Shown here piece after piece: positions 8,233-15,744 of a stretch of DNA of 64,000 nucleotides (position 1 is its first letter; each line of letters opens with the position of its first letter). The stretch lies in NCBI GenBank assembly GCA_042219835.1, contig JBHJMN010000001.1, positions 124,001 to 188,000 of the forward strand, written 5' to 3'. The stretch is from Paenibacillus_G elgii_A. GTDB taxonomy: Bacteria; Bacillota; Bacilli; Paenibacillales; NBRC-103111. Position numbers and translations under genes: made by a program. Below the pieces are notes generated by a model. It was given only the letters and a program-made list of their open reading frames with translations. It was not told where the DNA came from and did no database searches.

Positions 8233-8443
8233 AGATAATCCCCCCTTACTGTTTGGCCGTAAAGACGTATAGTCTTATTGTACAAAATACGCGCGACTTT
8301 ACACATGCCCTTTCATACCATTCCCGTGAAAAATTTGTGAACAAATTAAGGCGACACGCCACGGAATTTACTCTTACGATGAGATAACGTTTAAGCCAAG
8401 ATACGCCAACTTCCTTGTTAACTGCCCCTAAAGTAGTATGTCC

Positions 8444-8472
8444 GAATAACCGCATCCCGGATTGCCATACTA
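8444..8472 (+). promoter_or_regulatory. Sigma-G-like promoter upstream of a 26-aa gene
   Basis: GAATA (8444-8448), a 17-bp spacer and CATACTA (8466-8472) match the forespore sigma-G pattern in both elements. A transcript from it would begin near 8480 and meet a GGGAGGTG ribosome binding site before the ATG at 8518. The rest of the 285-bp gap between 8232 and 8518 shows no other gene. Confidence 0.55.
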
Positions 8473-8517
8473 TAAAGGACCCATTCGTCGAGAAGCAAGA
8501 AACGGGAGGTGCCGCAC

Positions 8518-8598
8518 ATGTCCGGCAAGCAGCAGGGCCACGGAAATCAGAATACGACGACCCGAACCAGCGACAAAGGCGCGAAGAAATCGAAATAA
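8518..8598 (+). CDS. 26-aa Lys/Gln/Asn-rich microprotein, possible small acid-soluble spore protein
   Basis: ATG at 8518 preceded by GGGAGGTG at ideal spacing, stop TAA at 8596-8598. The product begins MSGKQQGHGNQN and ends KGAKKSK. It is very hydrophilic, with no Trp, Tyr, Phe or Leu, and rich in Lys, Gln, Thr, Gly and Asn. This composition resembles minor small acid-soluble spore proteins such as SspN, SspO and SspP, but no family motif is recognised. A sigma-G-like promoter upstream and a strong terminator directly downstream make a compact single-gene unit. Function is inferred only. Confidence 0.6.
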   Translation: MSGKQQGHGNQNTTTRTSDKGAKKSK

Positions 8599-8608
8599 CG
8601 AGCCGTAC

Positions 8609-8650
8609 AAAAAAAGTACTCCCGCTTCCGAAGAAGATGGAGTACTTTTT
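8609..8650. terminator. Bidirectional terminator
   Basis: GTACTCC (8616-8622) pairs with GGAGTAC (8639-8645), flanked by an A-run on the left and a T-run on the right, so it can serve both the 26-aa gene (plus) and csaA (minus). Confidence 0.85.
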
Positions 8651-8656
8651 CCATCG

Positions 8657-8989
8657 CTATGCAATCGGCGTCCCGTTCGGAGTCGTCTGGTCCGGTGCGA
8701 GCAAAATGACATCCCCCTGCTCCGGCACCCCGCCGAGCACCAGCACCTCGGATACGTATCCGGCAATGCGTCTGGGCGGAAAATTAACAACCGCAACAAC
8801 CTGTCTGCCGATAAGATCGTCCGGCACATACCGCTTCGTTATTTGCGCGCTGGAGCGCTTGATCCCGAGCTCCCCGAAGTCGAGCTGCAGCTTGATGGCC
8901 GGAACGCGAGCTTCCGGGAAAGGCTCAGCGGCAATCACCGTTCCGATCCTAAGATCCAGCTTATGAAAATCTTCGATCGTTGCTTCCAT
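8657..8989 (-). CDS. csaA: CsaA, tRNA-binding-domain chaperone
   Basis: 110 residues, the full length for CsaA. It consists of one OB-fold tRNA-binding domain, with DLRIGTVIAAEPFPEAR, the dimerisation stretch RSSAQITKRY, GRQVVAVVNFPPRRI and the conserved VLGGVPEQGDVILLAPD ending. CsaA is a dimeric chaperone-like protein linked to protein export in Bacillus. The ribosome binding site GGGAGGAAG fits the ATG. It ends at the shared terminator with the 26-aa gene. Confidence 0.95.
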   Translation of the reverse strand: MEATIEDFHKLDLRIGTVIAAEPFPEARVPAIKLQLDFGELGIKRSSAQITKRYVPDDLIGRQVVAVVNFPPRRIAGYVSEVLVLGGVPEQGDVILLAPDQTTPNGTPIA

Positions 8990-9097
8990 TCTACTTCCTC
9001 CCGAGGTGATTCATGCTTTACGAACCATGATATCGCAGCACAGAGGGACAAAGCAACGAACCGTTTCGTTATAATGATATTTTACCATTTGGGTTCG

Positions 9098-9784
9098 TCA
9101 TACAGTGGCCTTGCGAAGCATGGCATACGACGCAAGCGCATAGACGACTATTAGTGCAAACAACCAGCCTGCCCATTCGGATACGGTTATACCCGCTATC
9201 CATTGAAACAAAATGCCCCACCATTGGTAATAGTTCAAAGAAATGACGAGGACACTGACAACCGCTGTGATAACACCCGAAAACGCGATCATACCGAACC
9301 AGCCATATCGCCGCTGGACGCTGGAAATAGCAAATCCAAGGAAGAACAGATGCAGCAGTAGCACGAAATTTCTCGTCACTTGCCCAATCGCCGTACCGTC
9401 GCCCCAATAGGGCATACGGAAGAAGTGGAGCCCCACTCCCCAGCCGCCGCTCCAGCCTTCAAGCAGGGAGAAAAGCAGTATCAGGATGGATGTACTCAGG
9501 CTGATCAGAGCGAAGTTCATGGTCGTTCCGGCAAAATAATCTTTTCTCCGGACACCCATGCCAATTGCAAAGACGAACGTTTGAGGCAGAGCGACCATCC
9601 CGATAACAAGCATATATACGTAAAGGGAAGTAATGCCGCCGGTATACATTCCGTCTTTCCCGCCGATCGAAAACCGGATGGTAAGATGTATGATGAGATT
9701 GAGTAAGAGAATGATCCAAGGCATGTATATCCAGGAGAGCTTATCTCTCAAATGCATTTTTGTTACGCTCGCAACGCGGTTCAT
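9098..9784 (-). CDS. ABC transporter permease-like membrane protein
   Basis: 228 residues with about six hydrophobic segments and no signal peptide. An ATGA overlap joins it to the end of the upstream ATPase gene, so it is the membrane partner of that ABC system. The layout GntR-ATPase-permease resembles Bacillus ytrA-type operons that respond to cell-wall-active compounds, but substrate cannot be read from the sequence. The ATPase partner is broken, so this permease is probably non-functional unless another ATPase serves it. Confidence 0.75.
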   Translation of the reverse strand: MNRVASVTKMHLRDKLSWIYMPWIILLLNLIIHLTIRFSIGGKDGMYTGGITSLYVYMLVIGMVALPQTFVFAIGMGVRRKDYFAGTTMNFALISLSTSILILLFSLLEGWSGGWGVGLHFFRMPYWGDGTAIGQVTRNFVLLLHLFFLGFAISSVQRRYGWFGMIAFSGVITAVVSVLVISLNYYQWWGILFQWIAGITVSEWAGWLFALIVVYALASYAMLRKATV

Positions 9785-10676
9785 AGAGCACTTCCCGCCC
9801 TTCTATCCGATGTATGCTTCGTTAAATGGATAACTAACTGCTGTAAGGAAACGGGGGAGAATTCGAGCCCTAGCGCTTCCCCATCCTTCCGCTCTTTCTC
9901 GCTCAGCTTATCCATTACCGTTGCCGAAATCAGTCCGCCGAACGCTTCCTGATGGATGATTTCCCGGGCTCGAATGAATTTTTCCACGGTACGGGCCGTT
10001 CCTATGACGGCAAACGCCCGCCCACGAAGCGCCTACGTATCCTCGTTCAAAATCAGCTTGCCGCCATCGATCATAATCACATGCTCCAGAAGCCGACTGA
10101 CTTCATCGATCAAGTGCGTTGACAAAATAACGGTTCTCGGACGGGCCGAGTAATCCTCAAGCAGCTTTTCGTAGAATAACCCTCTAGCCACCGCATCCAG
10201 GCCCAAATACGGCTCGTCGAATATCGTAAGCGGCGCTCGGCAGGCAAGACCGACAACGATTCCTGCGGCAGACAGCATGCCCCGGGACAGCTTCTTCATT
10301 TTCCTTTTCAGCGGAAGCCCGAACGTCTCGATCAGCTCGTAGGCGTACTCCCGATCCCACTGCGGAAACAGCGATTCCGCCACCTCCAACACATCGATGA
10401 CCTGGAAGTTGTCCGGGTACTTTTGACTTTCTTTAATAAAGCCATTTTGCTTAGTACGCTATTGTTCTCGTACGGTTTTTCACCGAACACTTCAATTTCT
10501 CCACTGGTAGGAAAAATTTGAGCGGTGATCATATGCATGACCGTCGTCTTGCCCGCTCCGTTTCTCCCAAGAAGCCCGTAAATTTTGTTCGGCTCTATGG
10601 AAAAGCTGATGCCATCCACCGCCTTCACATTGCCGTACGATTTCGTCAACCGAGTCACTTCGACGATCGGATTCAT
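9781..10676 (-). pseudogene. ABC transporter ATP-binding protein, one frameshift and one nonsense codon
   Basis: Three pieces on two frames together give one ABC ATPase. The first piece (10676 to about 10440) has Walker A GRNGAGKTT. The second (10392-10036) carries a degenerate signature LSRGM, Walker B LTIFDEPYLGLD and the H-loop STHLIDE. The third (10032-9781) is the C-terminal tail, in frame with the second. The frame changes near 10438-10447, where dropping to the next frame restores IKESQKYPDNFQVIDVLEV. An in-frame TAG at 10033-10035 stands where the sequence context (NEDT-stop-ALRGR) suggests an ancestral GAG. Its ATG overlaps the gntR stop and its end overlaps the permease start. Confidence 0.85.
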
Positions 10677-11041
10677 TTGCCGCCATCCCCTCTCCGGATC
10701 ATATCCATCAGCTGCTCCGATGTAATGCCAAGCTTCTCGGCTTCCCGAATCATCGTCACCACATATTGCTCAAAAAACTGCTCTCTTCGCTTCTCCATCA
10801 ATTGAGCGCGTGCGCCGGTCGCTACAAACATGCCTATCCCCCGCTTCTTGTACAAAATGCCTTGGTCCACCAACAGATTGACTCCCTTGGCCGCCGTCGC
10901 CGGGTTGATCTGATAAAATGCCGCGAATTGATTCGTCGAAGGAACCTGCGATTCTTCTGGCATGCCGCCTTCGATGATGTCATTTTCAATCCGTTCGGCG
11001 ATCTGAACAAAAATCGGACGGCTGTCGTCTATTAAGGTCAT
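10673..11041 (-). CDS. GntR-family (YtrA-type) transcriptional regulator
   Basis: 122 residues. The N-terminal winged helix-turn-helix includes IFVQIAERIENDIIEGG, the recognition region VPSTNQFAAFYQINPATAAK and the wing KKRGIGMFV. The short C-terminal helical part is of the YtrA subfamily and has no large ligand domain. It is the first gene of the operon with the broken ATPase and the permease. An intact sigma-A promoter with an inverted repeat precedes it, suggesting autoregulation. Confidence 0.88.
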   Translation of the reverse strand: MTLIDDSRPIFVQIAERIENDIIEGGMPEESQVPSTNQFAAFYQINPATAAKGVNLLVDQGILYKKRGIGMFVATGARAQLMEKRREQFFEQYVVTMIREAEKLGITSEQLMDMIRRGDGGK

Positions 11042-11060
11042 TTGTTCACCACCAAACTGG

Positions 11061-11108
11061 TTAATTACTTATGTAACTAACTATATATCCGACCAACTTA
11101 TTTGTCAA
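11061..11108 (-). promoter_or_regulatory. Sigma-A promoter with palindromic operator for the GntR/ABC operon
   Basis: Minus strand: TTGACA (11103-11108), 17-bp spacer, TATAGT (11080-11085). Directly downstream, overlapping the expected start point, is the 20-bp imperfect palindrome 11061-11080 (TTAGTTAC-ATAA-GTAATTAA), a probable site for the GntR product. Confidence 0.75.
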
Positions 11109-11169
11109 TCGTCTTTGAGCAAGAAATGAAAAAATCCCCAAAAGCCTAGAAGTGAAGGCTCTCAGGGAT

Positions 11170-11253
11170 TTATTCATCGTACCAATATACCTCGCTCCCA
11201 GGTTCCTGCTCTCCGAATTGTTTGCAAGGAACGCCAAGAATGATCAGCCCTTG
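11170..11253 (-). pseudogene. Glutathione peroxidase remnant
   Basis: A 27-codon minus-strand frame ending at TAA 11170-11172 reads QGLIILGVPCKQFGEQEPGS. This corresponds to the conserved block of glutathione peroxidases (usually close to LGFPCNQFGxQEPGS). No selenocysteine/cysteine active-site block or other part of the gene is present on either side, so this is a scrap of about 80 bp. It lies in the 400-bp gap between the gntR promoter and the next gene. A broken hairpin (about 11131-11170) and a terminator (11271-11309) flank it. Confidence 0.75.
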
Positions 11254-11270
11254 GTGTCTGCCGAACAGAA

Positions 11271-11309
11271 CAAAAAACCGCTTCCCCTACAAATCGAAGG
11301 AAAGCGGTT
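11271..11309 (-). terminator. Terminator
   Basis: On the minus strand AACCGCTTTCC pairs with GGGGAAGCGGTT and is followed by TTTT. It would end transcripts of the unknown gene at 11385-11716. Confidence 0.7.
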
Positions 11310-11384
11310 CTTATCTCAGTTGAGAGATCAACAATTTATTTTACTCCTTACAATGGAATGGTTTCTATTGTCCTCTACCTTAGT

Positions 11385-11716
11385 TTAACTTTCATCAATC
11401 ATCCATAAAAAATGTTTTGCTATAGCATTTGCAATATCAATTACTTCTTTTTTGAATCATCTTCGATTTTCCATGGGACAGCTATTTCAATCAAATTTAT
11501 TTTTTCAACCCCTTCAAGCGAATCATACGCATAGTTTCCTTGCGAATTAGCAGGGATACCGTTAATTTTAATGATCTCTCCACTGATCTCTTTAAAAAAC
11601 ATCAAGTTGCTTTCCTTGTTGAACTTTAGATTGGAGACCAAATATTTTTCAAGTACCTCTGTTCTAATGTACTTCGAGTGCAATGTATCAGAATAGATGC
11701 TTATAAAGTCGTACAT
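11385..11716 (-). pseudogene. Unknown AT-rich gene with a C-terminal frameshift
   Basis: As it stands, the frame from ATG 11716 (good GGAGG leader) stops at 11441 after 91 residues, ending KIEDDSKKK. Adding one A to the six-A run at 11448-11453 joins it to EVIDIANAIAKHFLWMIDES, which ends at TAA 11385-11387, giving about 110 residues. The restored end is amphipathic and protein-like, which is why a frameshift is preferred. The family is not recognised. Size, low GC and genomic setting recall small immunity-type proteins, but that is only a guess. Confidence 0.55.
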
Positions 11717-11769
11717 AAAAATCCTCCGATTCGTATAAATCCACTCGATAAGTATACAAAATCCTTGTA

Positions 11770-12102
11770 TTATTTATACTTGCCACAATGGGCACATAGC
11801 TTTGCATTGGGTGTTCTTAGTGGTTTACCGCAATATTCACATGGTTCTCCAAAAAGCGATAGTCTATGATGCATTATTGCATTATGATGAACCCCTGCAA
11901 CCCCTGTTATATTCTCATACTCCTTGACAACAGGACTAAATCTTTCATTCATTGAAATCTTTTCAAGTGGCAAATTATGTTCTTGTCTAAATTTCTTTGT
12001 TGCCTCAAAACACTGGCCATAAAGTTCATATATCCTTGCGTATTCATCTTCTTCTAACATAGGCATCTCACACTTGCATCGCCAACACCACATAATTTCC
12101 AT
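11770..12102 (-). CDS. Unknown protein with N- and C-terminal CxxC zinc-binding pairs
   Basis: About 110 residues from ATG 12102; other possible starts are ATG 12114 and TTG 12120. It begins MEIMWCWRCKCEMPMLEEDEY and ends with CEYCGKPLRTPNAKLCAHCGKYK. The WCWRC pair and the two final CxxC pairs look like zinc knuckles on either side of a helical middle. AT-rich codon usage sets it apart from the core genes. No function is recognised. It lies beside the frameshifted gene at 11385-11716. Confidence 0.65.
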   Translation of the reverse strand: MEIMWCWRCKCEMPMLEEDEYARIYELYGQCFEATKKFRQEHNLPLEKISMNERFSPVVKEYENITGVAGVHHNAIMHHRLSLFGEPCEYCGKPLRTPNAKLCAHCGKYK

Positions 12103-12305
12103 AAAATGTAACATCCCCAATTAAATAAAATTGCTCTTTCATTCGTATTCTTCTTTGCAATAATCAATAAAACATCATGTAATCAACTCTTGAATAATAT
12201 AGGCATATTATACCATGGTTCGCTATGAAGTGGGACGATATGACAATTCCCGCTCCTCCCAATGCAGGAATCTAAAAAAATAAAGCTAAATACCCATCGT
12301 AATTG

Positions 12306-12469
12306 TTATCGTAAGAGACTTAATCTATAAGTTTTTTTGCTTGCGATATTCTGATATTGCCCATCTTCCATAAAATCCTTTAATGGCATGTCAATAACAA
12401 AAAAGACCACTCCCTCTCGATTTATTAATCGATAGAAAGTAGTCGTCGTGTCTAAATCCGTTTTAAACC
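12306..12469 (-). pseudogene. Possible gene remnant in an otherwise empty gap
   Basis: The 405-bp gap 12103-12507 contains no full gene. One minus-strand frame of about 53 codons reads through the terminator region, with FYRLINREGVVFFVIDMPLKD, and stops at 12306-12308. It lacks a start codon with a ribosome binding site, is protein-like in composition and is not recognised. It could be chance. The rest of the gap shows only an A/T-rich stretch with a TATAAT at about 12210. Confidence 0.2.
12399..12444 (-). terminator. Terminator after the purine phosphorylase pair
   Basis: Long imperfect stem with GACTACT...CGAT on the left pairing with ATCG...AGTGGTC on the right (12405-12444), followed on the minus strand by six T (12399-12404). 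It is placed about 65 bp after the stop at 12508. Confidence 0.75.
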
Positions 12470-12507
12470 ACCACTACTTGCTAAGGTGGCCCTCATTAAA
12501 ATCTTCT

Positions 12508-13359
12508 CTACGCCTGCACTTCACGGACAAAACGGCGCACCAGCTCGATGAAAATCGGCTTCGTGCGGTTTGCTACCGCCACTACTTGCTCATGCGTGAG
12601 CGGCTCCAGCTCTTCGCCGATCGCCATGTCGGTGATGCAGGAGATGCCGAGCACCTTAAGGCCCGCGTGGCTTGCAGCGATCACTTCACCTACCGTAGAC
12701 ATGCCAATGGCGTCACCGCCGAGGTTCGCGAGCATCGTCAGCTCAGCTGGAGGCAAGTAGTTCGGACCGCTACTGCCCGTGTATACGCCTTCCTGCAAGC
12801 GGATCGCTTCGCCGCGCTCCTGTCCCATTTGGGCAGCAATCCGCTTGGCCAGATCACGGAATTGCGGGGTATACGCTTGCGACATGTCCGGAAAACGGGG
12901 ACCGAGCTCCGGATGATTGATACCGATGAGCGGGTTATCCCCGGTCATGTTAAGCTGGTCGGAGATCAGCATCAAATCGCCCGCCTGAAAATCGCGGTTC
13001 ATGCCGCCTGCCGCGTTCGTAATGACAAGGGATCGAACGCCGAGCTGCTTCATGACGTAGATCGGGAAGACGACTTTTTTCATAGAGTAGCCTTCGTAAT
13101 AATGAAAACGGCCCTGCATGACGATGACATTTTTGCCTTCCAGCTTGCCGATGACAAACTGCCCGGCATGGCCTTCCACCGTAGATACCGGAAAATGCGG
13201 AATTCTATCGTAAGGAATGGCGATCGCATCCTCCACCTGAGCGGCCATATCGCCAAGGCCGGAGCCCAGCACCAAGCCCATATCTAAAGATCTTCGTTCG
13301 ATGCGGTCGCTGATCCATTGTGCCGCTTCTTGAATATGTTCAACGTAATTCGGTTCCAT
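12508..13359 (-). CDS. Divergent purine-nucleoside phosphorylase paralogue
   Basis: 283 residues of the trimeric PNP/MTAP family: GLVLGSGLGD, the phosphate-site HFPVSTVEGHAGQF, VMQGRFHYYEGY and TNAAGGMN are all kept. It is about half identical to the neighbouring punA. Two base-contacting positions differ. Where punA has GPSYETPAE this protein has GPNYLPPAE (Glu to Leu), and where punA has CISNMAAG it has CITDMAIG (Asn to Asp). Asp at that position is the methylthioadenosine-phosphorylase state, so the base preference is probably altered, perhaps towards 6-aminopurines. Last gene of the deoB-punA unit. Confidence 0.85.
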   Translation of the reverse strand: MEPNYVEHIQEAAQWISDRIERRSLDMGLVLGSGLGDMAAQVEDAIAIPYDRIPHFPVSTVEGHAGQFVIGKLEGKNVIVMQGRFHYYEGYSMKKVVFPIYVMKQLGVRSLVITNAAGGMNRDFQAGDLMLISDQLNMTGDNPLIGINHPELGPRFPDMSQAYTPQFRDLAKRIAAQMGQERGEAIRLQEGVYTGSSGPNYLPPAELTMLANLGGDAIGMSTVGEVIAASHAGLKVLGISCITDMAIGEELEPLTHEQVVAVANRTKPIFIELVRRFVREVQA

Positions 13360-13430
13360 CTCTTCTCCCTCTTTCGAATCGAATTCAGCAGCCGCTTGAA
13401 GGCGGACGCCGTTCCAATCACCATGACATT

Positions 13431-14261
13431 CTAGATTCGCGAGATGATTCCGAGCACCAGCTTAAGAAATTTCGGCTTCACGCGCTCCGTCGTTTCCATG
13501 ACCTCCGCATGGGACAACGGCTGGTCCAGGATGCCCGCCGCCATATTGCTGATGCAGGAAAAACCGAGTACTTCCATACCCGCGTGCCGCGCAACAAGCA
13601 CTTCCGGCACGGTGGACATGCCCACGGCGTCGCCGCCGAGCGCCCGCATCATACGGATTTCCGCAGGCGTTTCGTACGACGGTCCGAGCAGCCCAAGGTA
13701 TACGCCCTCCTGCAGCTTCAGCCCCTGCTCTGCCCCTACCTCTTTCGCCGTCTCGCGCAGACGGCGGCTGTATGCTTCGGACATGTCCGGGAAACGAACG
13801 CCCAGCTCGTTGTGGTTCGGTCCAATGAGCGGGTTGCGGAACGTAAAGTTAATATGATCACGGATCAGCATCAGGTCACCGACCTCGAACGACGTGTTGA
13901 TTCCTCCGGCGGCGTTGGTCACCAGCAGCTTCTCCACGCCAAGCTCCTTCATAACACGGACCGGAAACGATACCGTTTCGACACCGTATCCTTCATACAT
14001 ATGAAAACGGCCTTTCATCATCAGTACATGCTTGCCTTCCACCTTACCGAGCAGCAGTTCGCCAGCATGGCCTTCCACCGTAGACACCGGAAAATGCGGA
14101 ATATCCTCATAAGGAATCGTTACCCCGCCTTCCACCAAATCGGCCAGCACGCCGAGGCCGGAGCCCAGAATCAGGCTAATTTCCGGCTTCTCCGGATATT
14201 TCCCGCGGATAAATTCCGCAGCTTCCTTAATGTTCTTCAACAGCGTCGTTTGATCGCTCAT
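13431..14261 (-). CDS. punA: Purine-nucleoside phosphorylase PunA
   Basis: 276 residues from ATG 14261 (GGGGAGG 8 nt upstream; the frame is open 7 codons further). Full trimeric PNP with LILGSGLG, HFPVSTVEGHAG, MMKGRFHMYEGY, TNAAGGIN, and both base-binding residues of the 6-oxopurine type: Glu in SYETPAE and Asn in SNMAAG. It phosphorolyses inosine and guanosine and their deoxy forms. It lies between deoB and the divergent paralogue, all co-oriented, forming a nucleoside salvage operon. Confidence 0.95.
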   Translation of the reverse strand: MSDQTTLLKNIKEAAEFIRGKYPEKPEISLILGSGLGVLADLVEGGVTIPYEDIPHFPVSTVEGHAGELLLGKVEGKHVLMMKGRFHMYEGYGVETVSFPVRVMKELGVEKLLVTNAAGGINTSFEVGDLMLIRDHINFTFRNPLIGPNHNELGVRFPDMSEAYSRRLRETAKEVGAEQGLKLQEGVYLGLLGPSYETPAEIRMMRALGGDAVGMSTVPEVLVARHAGMEVLGFSCISNMAAGILDQPLSHAEVMETTERVKPKFLKLVLGIISRI

Positions 14262-14292
14262 TCGATTCGTCCTCCCCGGCAATATGTACTTG

Positions 14293-15468
14293 TTATTTCA
14301 ATTCGTTCAAAAAGCTGGCGCCGTTGCCCGTTCCCTTTACGCCGAAGTTTTCGGCAACCGTCGCGCCGAGGTCCGCAAACGTGCTGCGGACTCCGACCGT
14401 CCCCGTCGTTTCGAACGCCGGGCTGTACACGAGAAGCGGTACATACTCGCGGGTATGGTCGGTCCCGTGATGAATCGGATCGTTACCGTGATCGGCAGTC
14501 AAAATAAGCAAGTCGTCCTTGCCGACCCGTTCCATCAGCTTAGGCAGCCATTCGTCGAATTCGTTTAGCGCCATAGCATACCCTTCCGGGTTACGGCGGT
14601 GCCCGTACAGCGAGTCAAAATCGACGAGGTTCGTAAACAGCATCCCTCGGAACGACTCTCCCATAACGTCAATCGTCTTGTGAATCCCGTCGAGATTGCT
14701 TTTGGTCGATAGCGCACGGGTCACGCCTTCGCCGTCAAAAATATCGTTGATCTTCCCGACGGCGATGCAATCAAATCCCGCATCCTTCAGCCGGTTCATG
14801 ACCGTCGGAGCCGGCGGCTTCACCGCGTAATCGTGACGATTCGGCGTGCGTTTGAACGCCCCTGGCGTTCCGACATAAGGCCGCGCAATGACGCGACCGA
14901 CCGTATACGGATCTTCGAGCGTCAGCTTGCGGGCAATCTCGCAGGCGCGGTACAGCTCCTCCAGCGGAATAATCTCTTCGTGCGCCGCAAGCTGGAACAC
15001 GCTGTCCGCCGAAGTATAGACGATCCAAGCCCCGGATTTCATCTGCTCCTCGCCCAGTTCATCCAATATTTCCGTTCCGGAGGCCGGCTTGTTGCCAATG
15101 ACCTTGCGCCCGGTTTCCTGTTCGAAACGGGTGATCAGCTCCGGCGGAAAACCATCCGGGAATACATTGAACGGAACGGTTACATTCAGACCCATAATTT
15201 CCCAATGTCCGGTCATCGTATCTTTACCTACCGATACCTCGGCCATTTTGCCGTAATAGCCGCCTGGTCGTTCAACCGGATCAACGCCCTGCAGCCCGGC
15301 AATATTCCCGAGGCCGAGCTGCTGCATATGAGGCACGCGCAGCGACGGCACGCGCTCTGCTATGTGGCCGAGCGTATGGGCGCCCGTATCGTTAAAACGC
15401 GCGGCATCCGGCAGTTCTCCGATCCCAACGCTATCAAGCACAATCAAGCAGACTCGTTTAAATTTCAT
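14293..15468 (-). CDS. deoB: Phosphopentomutase DeoB
   Basis: 391 residues from ATG 15468 with GGAGGGACATCC upstream. Upstream in-frame ATGs arise from the repeat array at 15485-15601 and have no leader. Alkaline-phosphatase-like metalloenzyme with VLDSVGIGELPDA, KDTMTGHWE, LVDFDSLYGHRR and ILTADHGNDP, which together supply the two-manganese site and the catalytic Thr. It interconverts (deoxy)ribose 1- and 5-phosphate, linking PunA/Pdp products to the pentose pathway. Confidence 0.96.
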   Translation of the reverse strand: MKFKRVCLIVLDSVGIGELPDAARFNDTGAHTLGHIAERVPSLRVPHMQQLGLGNIAGLQGVDPVERPGGYYGKMAEVSVGKDTMTGHWEIMGLNVTVPFNVFPDGFPPELITRFEQETGRKVIGNKPASGTEILDELGEEQMKSGAWIVYTSADSVFQLAAHEEIIPLEELYRACEIARKLTLEDPYTVGRVIARPYVGTPGAFKRTPNRHDYAVKPPAPTVMNRLKDAGFDCIAVGKINDIFDGEGVTRALSTKSNLDGIHKTIDVMGESFRGMLFTNLVDFDSLYGHRRNPEGYAMALNEFDEWLPKLMERVGKDDLLILTADHGNDPIHHGTDHTREYVPLLVYSPAFETTGTVGVRSTFADLGATVAENFGVKGTGNGASFLNELK

Positions 15469-15484
15469 GGATGTCCCTCCTCCA

Positions 15485-15620
15485 GGCATTGCGTAGCAAT
15501 GCCATCTTCGTAAGCATAGGCTTAGCATTGCGTAACAATGCTTTCTTCGTAAGCATAGACTTGGGCATTGCGCAGCAACGCAACAATGAAATCGTAAACT
15601 TGGCATTGCGAGTCAATGTC
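15485..15620. repeat. Tandem 39-bp repeats with internal stem-loops
   Basis: Three head-to-tail units of exactly 39 bp (15485-15523, 15524-15562, 15563-15601) and a partial fourth to about 15620. Read on the minus strand, each unit has AAGYCTATGCTTACGAAGA followed by a stem-loop of the type GCATTGC-TACG-CAATGC. The first two differ at only a few positions; the third is more diverged. The array forms the 5' flank of deoB and ends 16 bp before its start codon. A related element stands before fur (18851-18892). Confidence 0.85.
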
Positions 15621-15697
15621 ATCCCTGCAGGCCGGTCCTTTCGACAAGCCTACCTTTATTATCGCAAAAGCGGACATGCTTTGCAAAAGCCGCAATA

Positions 15698-15732
15698 CGA
15701 AAAACCCGGTCTCTCAGGCGTAGAGGAACGGG
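15698..15732 (-). terminator. Terminator after xerD
   Basis: On the minus strand CCCGTTCCTCT and AGAGACCGGG form an imperfect stem followed by TTTTT, just after the xerD stop at 15745. Confidence 0.65.
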
Positions 15733-15744
15733 CTCGCCGGAAGA

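Noticed and set aside
15485..15620. CRISPR-like array
   Set aside because: Units are contiguous without unique spacers and contain hairpins; no cas genes in the window.
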